Part shown: piece by piece, positions 24,697 to 34,529 of the stretch
How the letters are laid out: each line of letters opens with the position of its first letter
Numbering within the stretch: the first letter of the stretch is position 1
Position numbers and translations under genes: made by a program
Source of the DNA: Juglans regia
Lineage: Eukaryota > Streptophyta > Magnoliopsida > Fagales > Juglandaceae
Direction: 5' to 3'
DNA: 64,000 nucleotides
Assembly (NCBI RefSeq): GCF_001411555.2
Contig: NC_049909.1
Coordinates: 14,876,686 to 14,940,685 of the forward strand
Notes under the pieces: model-generated
The model's input: only the letters and a program-made list of their open reading frames with translations
The model's database searches: none
What the model was told of the DNA's origin: nothing

Positions 24697-24872
24697 CTTC
24701 ACCTGTGGTAACACATGGCTTTCCTGATATAAGTCACTGTGAAACCTCAACGGTTGCTCATTGATCAGATGAACAAGGTTTATGGGCAAGCAGCATTGTG
24801 ACTCTAATTCAAGTAGCACTTCCGATTCGCGATTTTCATCCAGTGATGCCAAAGCAAGCAGTGTAAGTGCTG
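24697..24872 (+). pseudogene. Damaged partial copy of the RopGEF last exon
   Basis: About 176 bp that aligns with 23321-23515 of the RopGEF final coding exon, about 1.4 kb upstream and in the same orientation. Shared blocks include GTGGCTTTCCTGATATAA-like sequence, GATCAGATGAACAAGGTTTA, and the Ser-codon stretch up to AGCAGTGTAAGTGCTG. By eye most positions match, but the copy lacks about 20 bp before the GATCAGATG block and has small indels and substitutions, so it cannot encode the same peptide. It ends 12 bp from the stop codon of the convergent minus-strand gene and so is antisense to that gene's probable 3' UTR. Confidence 0.85.
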
Positions 24873-24884
24873 AAACTAAAAGAA

Positions 24885-27659
24885 TCATGTAGATTGCTTT
24901 TGGACTTTGGTCAGAGAGCAAAATTCCTGATATAAACTAAAACCATCTTGCCATTTGGACCATTGCCTCTTCAGAATATTGTATGCCTTCAATTCATTTT
25001 GCCCGGTGTTCTTGACCCAAGCATCAAACCTCAGCTGGGTGGAGCACAGATCATCAAATAGTTCGGGCCCACCAGTTTCCATCTTGCCGGGAGGAACATG
25101 CTTCTTCTCGTGAACTTTAAAGATCAGGATATCAAAATTCTTATCACTGAAGGTATTGCACATTGTGTAATCCATGGTAGAGTATTTAAATGCAACTGGA
25201 GTATATAAACAGAAAGGTTTCGGTTTTTCAGAGCTGCCCCACGTCTCTTCTCTGTCATTGGCAAGGGAGACAGCACCATCATCACGAAGCTCACAACCAG
25301 AATCTGGCACAGCCAATTCACTGGCCACCTGCTTGACTTCATCGCATCTCAGGCTAAATTCCTTCTCTAAAGAAAATCCATCCATTCCTTCCAAATCTGA
25401 GTAGCCATTACGATACTCATGTAGTGCAAGTAGAACTGGAAGAGGAAGTACTGGACCAACAAGAGCATCATCTCGCTGCACTTTCTGTGACCATTTATTG
25501 CTTCGGCGTGAAGGCTTTCTTAGGAAGAAAGGAGGCAATTGAGGTAGGTCTGGAACAACTAGAAATTCCAAAGCTACCTTTTTCTGGTCCACTAGTACTT
25601 CAAGGAACTCAGGGTAGTTGGAATAGGCCAGTTGCAAAAGTTCTATTGGCAGGCCTGCCCATAGTCTCCTCAAAGCAACCTCGTGTATGCTCGCTGGCAA
25701 GCTTATGTCATCAAAAGCAACTGCAACTGCGGGAGACGATCTCAATCGACCAAAGCCACAAGCCTTCAACTTCTCACATAAGATTTCATGAGCTTCTGTA
25801 CTAAAGGTTTCCTTCTCTTGAGGACCCTTACGATGATTTATAATTTTCGAATCCAGGACTTTAGTAAGGTTTCCATTCAAATATGCCGATAGGTTATCAA
25901 AGTTCAGGTACTTAAATCTTCTGGGAAATCTATACTCCCCATCTTCTTTGGTAAACAGGAAATTATCTTCAAATTGCAAAAATTCTCTGTGAAATTCTTT
26001 CAACTTCTTCACAGAATCCCACGAGGCACAGTATCTTTGTAATTCAAGATTCCCTGAAGACATAAGCCTTATCAGTGTAAAACTACCAAATTCATCAGGC
26101 TCGGCAAGCTGTGCAGATAGACCTTTGTTTAGGATGCCAAAGCCCAAAACTATCTCTTTCTTTTGCTGCCAATCAATCCATTCAGGAAGATCATCCTTCA
26201 AAATCTCCTCCCTTATAAGACAACTTCCACATCTGCATTCACAACCAGACAATAACAGGTCCGTAGGGAGCTCCCATGCATAAATGGTTTTTGAAAATTC
26301 TGAAATTTCAGACGCAATGTTTCCTCGTGGGGCTGGTAAAGCAGGTCCATAGCAAAAGAGATTAAACTCACAGTTCCAAAACGATCCTAATATAATGCAA
26401 AAACCTGATTCAGAAGCCCACTGAAACGTTTCATTCCTTGAGTTTGATCTCAATTCAAACAATCTAAACACGTCAATGTAGCACGGTTTATCAAGACCAT
26501 GAGCCCATTGCAACACCGGCATCATCGGTTTCCGCACATCACAAAGGAGCAACAGACTATGTGAAGCCAATGCAAAATGAAAGCCATCAGAACCTGCAAT
26601 CATAAAACAAAGGAACCTTTCATTTTTAACCGATGAATACATACTTAACATCTCAACCTTGGCTAAACAGCTCACGACGCATTCATCAAGCCTCAAATCA
26701 ACTAAAAACACAGCATCGGACCGAGCAACAATCAAGATCCTAGGATGCCAACTGAACTCACAACCCAACCATTTCTGACTCCCCGAAGTACCCGACTCAT
26801 CATCCCAAGACACTCGCAACCTAGTCCCTCTAAAACGCGCACTCGGGGCAACACTTTTCAAACAAGACTCCAAATCGAACAAGAACAGTGAGCCACTTTC
26901 CAACAAAACCACACTCTCCTCTGGCATATGCGGACTCCAACAAGCACAAACAACGGAGCAACTCTTGAAAACCTTACTACCTAAGCAAACCAAACTCGGG
27001 CTATCCCAATTCAAGCCAATTTCTTTAACCGTCACAGCAAACCAATGCACAGAGTACAACGTAGAAGCCATCAAATACCCAACAATAGCAGAGGAATTCG
27101 AATTACATGCCCAATTCGTAGACCCAAAACCTGATTCAACCATGGGGTTCACCGAGATATTGTTAATCCGGTACTCAAACCCAGTCTTTTCCCTGAAGAC
27201 GCCGCCCTTCTTATCGACCTGAACGTCGAAACTGAAATCCGAACCATCCAACAATAATACCAAGAATCCGACTTGCTCAGAATTGACACCGGTAGGGAAG
27301 AAAACAATAACGGACTTGGAATTGGGTTGCTGAAGGAAGGAGAGGCGGTTGTGAAGGAGGTGCGAAGCGGCGTCATTTTGATGGGCAGCGTGGTGCCCGA
27401 CGAGGGAGGAGACAGAGGAGGAAGTGGAGGGGGGGATGGACGAGGTGAGGAGGAATTTGGGAAGAGAGAGGTGGGGAGGAGGAGAGAGAGAGTGAGGCAA
27501 GAGAGACTGCGAGGAGAAGAGGTGTGTTAGGGTTTGGGGCTTTGGGTTGAAAACCAGTGGACCCAAGGTTTGTCTGGATGAAGGGCCTGAGAGAAGGAGT
27601 GGAGAATTAAAGACTGCAGTGGCCGGGAAGAGGGACTTCCACTCTGATGAGCAATCCAT
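24885..27659 (-). CDS. TAF1C: TAF1C/RRN6-like subunit of the RNA polymerase I initiation complex
   Basis: An uninterrupted 924-codon frame. The open frame extends upstream to 27824, but ATG 27659 (MDCSSEWKSLFPATAVFNSP) is the likely start, since the 55 residues before it are low in domain character and run toward a MITE. The middle resembles the beta-propeller of TAF1C/RRN6: CWSPHMPEESVVLLESGSL near residue 240, CEFSWHPRILIVARSDAVF near 300, and VDLR near 320. A helical C-terminal part follows, ending in a basic WSKWQDGFSLYQEF motif. In yeast and animals this protein belongs to the SL1/core factor complex that recruits Pol I to rRNA promoters in the nucleolus; plant homologues are little characterised. 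A Pro/Ser-rich segment spans residues 45-85. It is intronless and convergent with the RopGEF gene. The family call is from motif memory. Confidence 0.75.
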   Translation of the reverse strand: MDCSSEWKSLFPATAVFNSPLLLSGPSSRQTLGPLVFNPKPQTLTHLFSSQSLLPHSLSPPPHLSLPKFLLTSSIPPSTSSSVSSLVGHHAAHQNDAASHLLHNRLSFLQQPNSKSVIVFFPTGVNSEQVGFLVLLLDGSDFSFDVQVDKKGGVFREKTGFEYRINNISVNPMVESGFGSTNWACNSNSSAIVGYLMASTLYSVHWFAVTVKEIGLNWDSPSLVCLGSKVFKSCSVVCACWSPHMPEESVVLLESGSLFLFDLESCLKSVAPSARFRGTRLRVSWDDESGTSGSQKWLGCEFSWHPRILIVARSDAVFLVDLRLDECVVSCLAKVEMLSMYSSVKNERFLCFMIAGSDGFHFALASHSLLLLCDVRKPMMPVLQWAHGLDKPCYIDVFRLFELRSNSRNETFQWASESGFCIILGSFWNCEFNLFCYGPALPAPRGNIASEISEFSKTIYAWELPTDLLLSGCECRCGSCLIREEILKDDLPEWIDWQQKKEIVLGFGILNKGLSAQLAEPDEFGSFTLIRLMSSGNLELQRYCASWDSVKKLKEFHREFLQFEDNFLFTKEDGEYRFPRRFKYLNFDNLSAYLNGNLTKVLDSKIINHRKGPQEKETFSTEAHEILCEKLKACGFGRLRSSPAVAVAFDDISLPASIHEVALRRLWAGLPIELLQLAYSNYPEFLEVLVDQKKVALEFLVVPDLPQLPPFFLRKPSRRSNKWSQKVQRDDALVGPVLPLPVLLALHEYRNGYSDLEGMDGFSLEKEFSLRCDEVKQVASELAVPDSGCELRDDGAVSLANDREETWGSSEKPKPFCLYTPVAFKYSTMDYTMCNTFSDKNFDILIFKVHEKKHVPPGKMETGGPELFDDLCSTQLRFDAWVKNTGQNELKAYNILKRQWSKWQDGFSLYQEFCSLTKVQKQST

Positions 27660-27767
27660 TGATAGCAGAGTTGATTCAGGAAGAACATTATACAAAGGAT
27701 GAGTAAGACATCCGGTTTTTAAAAAAGTTCGGTTTTTGCCTATGTATCCAACAACGACTATCACACC

Positions 27768-28184
27768 CAATGTTTTGAATACACCCAATGTTTTGAATAC
27801 TGTATCAGAAGTTATATTGATCAAGATATGAAAATAAAATATTTTAATATCGATACTGTTTTGAGATAGTCGATATATGAATAAATTATATATATAAATA
27901 TATATAAATTATATTCTAAAATAATAGTCTATATATAAATAAATTATATATAAATACATATATATAAATTATAAATAACCTAATTTAAATTGAGAGTCAA
28001 AAAATAAACTTGTAGTTGTAGTTTGAAAAAATGAAAAATAAAAAAATTAGAAGGCCGAAATATAGGCCGGTACCGGCCGGTATTTGGGGCGATACGAAAT
28101 GTATGGGGTATCTGAACCGGCCCAACGGCCGGTACTGAAAATTTCGACCGTACTGATCGGTACGGTACGAAATTTAAAACAGTG
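27768..28184. mobile_element. hAT-type MITE upstream of the TAF1C-like gene
   Basis: A 417-bp element starting CAATGTTTTGAATA and ending with its imperfect inverse (AAATTTAAAACAGTG), flanked by 8-bp direct repeats ATCACACC (27760-27767) and ATCACACA (28185-28192), one mismatch. It has an AT-rich middle (ATATATAAATA words) and a GC-rich right part full of CCGGTAC words. The left 18 bp are duplicated in tandem (CACCCAATGTTTTGAATA twice, ending about 27798). It matches the element at 61668-62115 in layout and sequence. It lies 108 bp before the probable TAF1C start codon. Confidence 0.75.
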
Positions 28185-28630
28185 ATCACACACCGTGGGT
28201 GAATCCTTTTAACCTGAAATCCACAAAATATAAAATTCAAATATAATAATCCTCCAAATTCAAATACTTCAAAAATCATTCCAAAGAAAATAAACTCGAC
28301 ACTATTACATATTCTTTAAAATCTCACAAATCCACTTATGCTACCTGGCACTTATCTCACATTTTTGTTATAATCTTGTCACGTGCCATCTATTCCAGCC
28401 ACAAGCATTAAATTCATCTAAAAAAATGGAGATAAACGGATGAGTCTACCGACTCAGTAGGCAGCAAACTTATACTAGTGTGTAAACATGAGCTAGTTAA
28501 AGAATGCAGAAACAAACAGTCTCAATAATAGCGGTGGTATTTTCAGAAGCATTTCATTACAATAATAATATATACAAAAGACCTTAGGCACAAGCATCAC
28601 TGAAACAACATTAGAAACAGAAACAGAAAC
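28185..28630. other. Unassigned stretch
   Basis: No gene or repeat recognised. Base composition is moderate. The words GATGAGTCTACCGACTCAG at 28440-28458 and the following sequence look like part of an interspersed repeat leading into the tandem array, but I cannot name it. Confidence 0.4.
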
Positions 28631-28631
28631 A

Positions 28632-28905
28632 AAGCCCACGTTTATCCCCGTGGAAGGCTTGTGCATGTTTGTAGTTAGCCAAGTAGCACATAAATCACTA
28701 TCACCAAAGTGAGTGCACTCAAAACAGAGGCCATATTTACTCCCGTGGCAGGGTTGTGCATTCTACAGATAGCTAAGCAGAACAGAAATCACTTTGTTGC
28801 CAAAATAATTGCACTCAAAATAGAGTCCACATTTTACACCTGAGGCGAGGTAAGAACAGAGGCCACCATTTTACACCCATGCCAGGGCCCGTAACCAAAG
28901 TAAAA
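28632..28905. repeat. Imperfect tandem repeat, unit about 95 bp
   Basis: Two full units (about 28632-28723 and 28724-28819) share the order: GCCCACGTTTA/GCCATATTTA, TCCCGTGG, GGCTTGTGCAT/GGGTTGTGCAT, TAGCCAAG/TAGCTAAG, AAATCACT, GCACTCAAAA. Two shorter partial units follow (AGAGTCCACATTTTACACC at 28820 and AGAGGCCACCATTTTACACC at about 28857). Divergence is substantial, so the array is old. Confidence 0.7.
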
Positions 28906-28984
28906 CAAGATCTTATACCTTAGGGTTTTCAAATACAATGCAATAATAGAACTGAATAGATAATATCATATAATCAGACAAACA

Positions 28985-29790
28985 TTATTTTTTTTTATAA
29001 GTAATAATATTATATATATATATCAATAGGAGTAACCAAATACACTTGATGTATACAAGAAAAACACCTAACCCATACAAGAAAGCCCCTAATGACCCAA
29101 AAGTCCATAAAAACCTACCCAAAATACACAGCTCGAATTGGAAAACTATCGATACACCTCCCCGACCCCATCCCCTAGATTTCGTGAAAAAATCATCTAC
29201 CCAAACATCTCACTACGAGAATGTCTTCACAAAGCCCTCACTTTAGCCTTCCCTAGAGTTGAGCTAGCTCCCTTAGTATCGTAGTTGATTGCCCAAGAAA
29301 TATTTTTTAACTCCCTGCTTTTCTTAAACTTAGATTTGGTTTCAAGCGTGTGGCTCGCCTCGATTGCAGTAAGTAGTACTTTAAATTGGTCTTCATATTC
29401 TCTCTATTCTCCATATGAAAGCTCCAGGATTTGTAGAAACCATTATCTTTATTCAAAATCCAATCCGCTGTTGAATTCGCTATATCGTTAATCGGAGGAA
29501 GAGAAATTAGGGGAATGACATTATCCCCAGCCACAGTACCCGATTGCATTCCCGACTTTAAACCTTCCCCCACACGTGGCACCAATGAAAATTCTAAACT
29601 TTCCCCCACATGAGGCACCAATGAAAAATCGATAATTTCCTTCTCGCCAAATGGTTGCTTGACAGGTATATGGTTGTTTTCCCTTCCATGTTCACATTTT
29701 ATGTAATAGAGAAACGTAGTGCAAAATTTGTTCATGTCTATACCAGTCATAATAAAATGACACATTTTCATATTCAGATACAAAGAATAA
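28985..29790 (-). mobile_element. L1-type LINE remnant: ORF1 C-terminal part joined to a 3' tail
   Basis: On the minus strand, codons around 29560-29420 read PLISLPPINDIANSTADWIL. After a frame change, 29400-29240 reads EYEDQFKVLLTAIEASHT and KSRELKNISWAINYDTKGA. I recognise these as the end of ORF1/gag of plant L1 elements. Directly after this comes untranslated sequence with CTTGTATACATCAAGTGTAT and a tail of A on the minus strand (T run at about 28989-28997). The whole ORF2 (endonuclease, RT) is absent, so this is an internally deleted or recombined copy. Confidence 0.6.
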
Positions 29791-30480
29791 TAAAGAAAAT
29801 GACTGAGGTTGTTTTCATAACAAAATATGAAAATTTTTCACAAAGTTTAGCATAGGAGCACCACTTACCACATTTTGCAATATATTATCTAAGCCTTAAA
29901 CTTGAACCATAGCAGTATCACAACCTAATCCAGAAAATATCATTAACATATAAATAACTCATACCAGTACAAAACCAACCGAACTAATAAAATAACCTGA
30001 ACTATGGTTCAATACGAGCCCATAAATAGCCCATAAACAAAATAGTTCATCATGGTGCCTTGGGTTTATAATGGCCTAAGTGCAACGTCCAATGCACTAC
30101 TCCACCAATGGATTAGCCCAACCTCCTTGGATTGGCTTAAATTTCACCACAATGTATATCACCATTTACAAACAAACTCCCAACACATCAGGACACCAAC
30201 CAACATTTTACGTCCATTCCCTCCTTTGATCACAACATTACAAACAAGAGACCCTCCAATGATCAACCAACTTGAAATCACTCAACTACCAATTCCAATA
30301 TATAATTTTTTTTATAAGTAATAAGAAGTTTTATTAAGACATGGCCCAAATTCAAAGGAAGTATATAAACGGATGCACCTATTGTACAAATTCCAATATA
30401 TAAATGGGGACAACCTAAACTTCCAGTAGAACCAAAAATATAAGAGTCGAGAAAATTAAATGATGGTTACGAGGCTAAAG
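29791..30480. other. Unassigned stretch with a short LINE insertion
   Basis: A-rich, with no coding potential beyond a chance 89-codon frame (30052-30321) lacking any domain. It contains the LINE-like insertion at 30306-30388. Confidence 0.5.
30306..30388 (-). mobile_element. Very short LINE-like insertion, minus orientation
   Basis: An 83-bp insert beginning with a T run (the poly-A tail on the minus strand), flanked by a perfect 15-bp duplication AATTCCAATATATAA at 30291-30305 and 30389-30403. TTATAAGTAATAAGAAGTTT next to the tail mirrors the tails of the inserts at 22582 and 7049 and of the L1 remnant at 28985. Confidence 0.8.
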
Positions 30481-31150
30481 CTCGAAAATACCTTACCCAA
30501 TCTCGGAGCGGTAGTCGGTTGTATTCGACAGCGAGACACCGCTGTCTAGAGATCTTCGAGGTGCTCTGTGAGCATGAAAAACGAAGTCAGATCCAAGTTT
30601 GAGATGATGAGGAAACATACGGAGGAAGAGAGAAAACCGTACGGAGTGAGCAAGAGAAAAACCGAGACGGATAAAGGAGAGGACAAAAAGGAGACGAAGT
30701 GAGGCGGCGAGGCGGCACTCTGGCTCCGGTGGCCTTCGATGGTCGCCAAGGTCAAACTAAAAATGAGACAGAGAGAGATAGAGTGAGGGAGATTAAACAA
30801 AGAGAGAAATTAGAGAGACAAACGAGGGAGAGAGGCCGAGAGAAAGAGAGAGGGAGATGAGCGGAGAGAGTAAGAGGGGAGAATATTACTGGCAAAGAGG
30901 CCTAGTCCAGAAGATGTGGATAGGACTGCACGACCTGGTGAGAAGGAGGTTGAGATGAGAGAGAACATACGGAGAGAGAGAGAGAGAGAGAGAGGACTTA
31001 CCGGTGGCAGTAGAATATGGCGACGGTTGCTCTGTGTGATGGCTCGCAGCGGCCTTTGTGTGTGGGGGGAAGGGGGCAAAGGAGAATTGAGGGGGGGTGC
31101 ATAACAGTCTTTGAATCTTAATAGAGAGAGAGGGGATCAGGGGCTGGGTG
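30481..31150. other. Purine-rich (GA) segment, CT-rich leader-like on the minus strand
   Basis: A 650-bp stretch with strong strand asymmetry: GAGAGA runs at 30760-30880 and 30958-30995 on the plus strand. The GC content is above the surroundings and resembles a transcribed 5' leader read on the minus strand. The minus-strand frames at 30546-30800 and 30810-31079 are Ser/Leu/Pro-rich products of the CT repeats, not recognisable proteins. It may be a promoter/leader of an unrecognised minus-strand transcript or part of a repeat. Confidence 0.35.
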
Positions 31151-31855
31151 AAGAAAGAAGGGAGGGAAACAAGGTCAAGGGGCTTGATGATACGGTGCGT
31201 TTTGCAGTTGTTATTAGAGGCAGTGGAATAGAATATTTTGGATAGCTCATAGCCATATATCTAGAGCAACATAAAAAATGTTCTTTTTGTACTTTGAATT
31301 TTTTTATTCTCCCTAAAAGATAGAAACCTTTTATTGAGCAGTATTATTTAGTTTTTTAAATATGTATGTTTTTAATATTTGTATTGATATTATTTTAAAA
31401 TATAATTTTTCAATATATATATATAACTTATCTATATATCAAAACAGTATATCAAAACGTACTGATCATGCCAGTTTGGAATCAATTCCAAACTTCCAAA
31501 GCTCAAAACTTCAAAGTTTTTTATTTTTTTCAAACCATCCGATTTGACTTGGGAGAACAGCATGATCCAGAGAGACCTTCTTTCAAAATCTTTCGTTTAT
31601 TGATTTTTTCCAACCCGCCCCATATTTGGTTTTTTCCTTGATATTAAGAGTAATGTTAAATATAGTTTTAGGATGTGCAAATCTCGTACACTCTCATTAA
31701 GAAAAAAATAGAGTTCACAATTAAAAATTTAATTTTTTTCATGTAGGGTTCAAATTTATCTATTTTTTTAAAAGGGAATGCGCGAAGCTTGTAATGGCTA
31801 CGAATATTATTTATTTATTTTTCAAATAATTTGATTGGGTTTGGTGGGCTTCTAA
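31151..31855. other. AT-rich spacer
   Basis: No gene, RNA or repeat recognised. An ORF of 61 codons at 31362 is low-complexity. Confidence 0.5.
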
Positions 31856-32407
31856 GGGGTCGGATCTTGACAATGACGATCCAAACCTGGCTGTCAGAAA
31901 GCATGTTGCTTCCACTGTTATCCTCATGGTCTCGCTATCGATAGCTTCAAGGCAAATCACTATGATGGTTCCATGCTATCAAACTTAGAGGAGCAGGAAT
32001 CAATGACCATCGATCATCCTAATGATCAAATGCTTGATGGACCACGTGATGCAAAAATTCATGATGACACTCTTGCAGTTGGTGGTTACTGTACATACCA
32101 TATGTAGATCGAGGATTTGGGGAAGGACTTGAATCTAGGATTTATGATGGTGAAATGGACTTAGAGACTGGACACCGATCAAGGAAGATAATTCTTCAAG
32201 AGGCAAGGTTTCCCGGTGCGAATGGAGGAAATCAGAGTTTTTGACCGTGAAATTGTTATTCGAAAAGTGCCTACATGAGTCACCCTCGAGAAAATATAAG
32301 ATTTCAGAGCGATATTTGGTTTGGAGGTTTGAGAAACTTCTGTTGAAGTTCTAGCTAACAAAAATGCATACAATATTCATAGATATAACTCGAAATCACA
32401 ATGTGAT
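31856..32407 (+). pseudogene. Unidentified exon-like sequence, left half, split by element A
   Basis: This stretch has coding-like composition, but stops occur in every frame. Readable pieces include LDNDDPNLAVRKHVASTVI near 31870, VGGYCTYHM near 32080, TGHRSRKIILQEARFPGANG near 32170, and an open run from about 32337 to the insertion point (LANKNAYNIHRYNSK). That last frame continues on the far side of element A at 54503, up to a good splice donor. I do not recognise the protein. It may be a decayed host gene or an older mobile-element protein. Confidence 0.4.
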
Positions 32408-32968
32408 TGTTATGGCTCCACTCTGGAGTGTATAGCTTATGGGGTTAGTTCTGACTTCTGAGTTAGAGGGAAGGTAGAAGAAGACAAGCCAAAGGGTTGC
32501 TGTCTTGTTGAAGAGATTTACAAAGATTGAGGCTTATTGATGGAAGATAGAAGTGATGCGGTGTCGTTTAGAGTTACCACCCTCACGACATCGTTTTTGC
32601 TATAATAAATGAAGTTATGCATTTTGCTCATAACTGAAGTTATGCGTTTCACTTGTGGAGGACACGCTCCTTTTATCCTGTTAGGACCTGGAAGGAAGTT
32701 TGTTACTAGTGCAATTTGTCCTTTTGTGGTATTTCCGTTTCAATTAGATATAAGAATGTATGGTGGGGACCAGATAATCATCATTGAATATCTTGAGTCT
32801 GAAACTTTCTTTTTCTTTCCTGGAGGTTGGGATTTGCCTTGAATCAATCTTGTGATGTTATGAACAGTGAATGAAATATCAATTTCCATTATCATTTCTC
32901 ATCAATTTGTATTACAATTTCCATCCATATTTCCTTGTTTCTTTACAGTCAATCTGAGAACTGTAACA
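32408..32968 (+). repeat. 5' LTR of element A
   Basis: 561 bp, TGTTATGGCTCC...CTGTAACA. It is homologous to 38054-38507 followed by 54394-54497. Confidence 0.85.
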
Positions 32969-32971
32969 AGT

Positions 32972-32984
32972 TGGTACCACAGCC
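32972..32984 (+). other. Primer-binding site of element A
   Basis: TGGTACCACAGCC, three bases after the 5' LTR. It resembles the initiator-Met tRNA site TGGTATCAGAGCC with two differences; element C has TGGTATCACAGCC at the equivalent place. Confidence 0.65.
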
Positions 32985-33832
32985 CACCGATGGAACTAGA
33001 TTCAAGCAGCAACATGAACTTTTGCAATGCCAAGTAGACAGCCATGAAGAGAATATTCACGAAATTCAGGAGAGGCTAGATCAAATGTCTAGCATGATGA
33101 GGACCGTTGTTGCAAATTAGAATCATCCACCACAGAGAGAACCACAAAATGACCAAGAGCTGGGCCTTCATGATGCACAGAGGAGCTTTCACAGAGGAGT
33201 CCGAATGGAGTTTCCAAACTTTGAAGGTGAGAACCCTACTGCATGGGTCTTTAAAGCACATCACAATTTTGAATATCACCAAACACCACCAGCACAACAT
33301 CTATTGATGGCATCGTATCATATGAACAGGGAGGCACTAATTTGGTATTAGGATGCACTTGAGAATGAACTGTTTAATAGCTGGGAAATGTTTACTAGAG
33401 CCTTACAAATAAGCTTTGGCCTCACAGCATATGATGATCCAATTGGAGGCATTGACCCGCCTAAAACAAACCTCCATGGTGGTTGCATACAAGGCTCAAT
33501 TTGAATCTTTATCCAATAGGCTAATAGGTGTCTTAGAACATCACAAACTAAGTTGTTTTCTAAGCGGCTTAAAAGATGAAATCCGCCTCCCTATTAGCAT
33601 GCTTAGCCCTATTAACTTGAACGCATCCTTTGGATTAGCAAAATCCAAGAGGAGTATTTACTCAGCACTAGAAGAACCTGGAAGTCAGCTAGTGATACAC
33701 ATCAGTTTTCACCTAAGGGTGGTGTTAGCTTCCTGGGGAAGCATGGCAAGAACTCTAAAACTTAGAAGCCCTTTACACCAACTAAAAATGTATCATCAAT
33801 GCAAATGGATGAGAAGCGTAGGAAGGGCTTAG
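32985..33832 (+). pseudogene. Element A gag, broken
   Basis: Gag core of the Retrotrans_gag family. A coiled-coil-like start (QERLDQMSSMM) is followed by a stop at 33118, then MEFPNFEGENPTAWVFKAHH, SYHMNREALIWY, a stop, ELFNSWEMFTRAL, a frameshift near 33430, and YKAQFESLSNRLIG to 33832. At least two stops and one frameshift are visible. The usual CCHC knuckle is not clear. Confidence 0.8.
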
Positions 33833-33939
33833 GTTACCATTGCAAAGAAAAATGGAATCTCACCTACGTTTGTAAACAGCCTAAGGTTTACTTACTTTAA
33901 GGTTGGGAAGATTGTGGAGAACAAAAAATAGAGGAAGTA

Positions 33940-34330
33940 TTTTATGATTCAAAGGAGGTGGATAACATTGGGGTTCTTGACTCGGGTACTTCACTTGAGA
34001 TCTCAATACATGCCATAGTAGGTACCCCGAATGCTAATACCATGCGTTTAAAAGGGGGGGATCAAGGGAATTTCCGTGATAGTCTTGGTGAATTCTGGAA
34101 GCACTCACAACTTCCTAGACCCATCCATTGCCAAAAGAGCTCAGTTGAAGGTGGAGGATTCTACCCAGCTTTCAATTCAAGTAGCTAATGGGGAAATAAT
34201 TAAAAGTACAAGCCTATGCAATAAGGTGGGACTAGTGATGAAAGGTAATAAGTTTTCCAATTTTATTTTTTATTTTTTATTTTATTTTATTTTTTCCTGT
34301 TTAGCCTGGTTGGATGTGATGTTGTAATGG
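33940..34330 (+). pseudogene. Element A aspartic protease, broken
   Basis: Two overlapping frames carry the protease. The second has the active-site region as VLVNSGSTHNFLD, where the family has DSGSTHNF, so the catalytic Asp reads Asn here (AAT). A T-rich low-complexity tract at 34260-34302 interrupts the C-terminal part just before the LAWLDVML sequence that normally reads GxDWL. Confidence 0.75.
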
Positions 34331-34529
34331 GCGTGCAATGGCCCAAAACTTTGGGCCCCAATTATGTGGGACTTTTCAAAATTGTGCATGAGATTTTCTT
34401 GGGATGGCAAGAAGGTTTGCTTGTGGGGTATACCACTCAGTACTTTAACTTTTGAGGGGAGTCCAAAATTACTAAAAAATGAAGTTAATAAAGGAAGGGG
34501 ATTATTAGTGCAGTTACTATCTGAGAAGT

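Noticed and set aside
25424..25804. Plus-strand frames inside the TAF1C-like gene (also 25174, 26965, 27273)
   Set aside because: Antisense shadows of the long minus-strand coding frame; no independent motif.
27660..27824. Upstream extension of the TAF1C-like frame by 55 codons
   Set aside because: The extension runs into the edge of an inserted MITE and repeats KTLGVFKTLGV because of an 18-bp tandem duplication there; ATG 27659 gives the family-like start.
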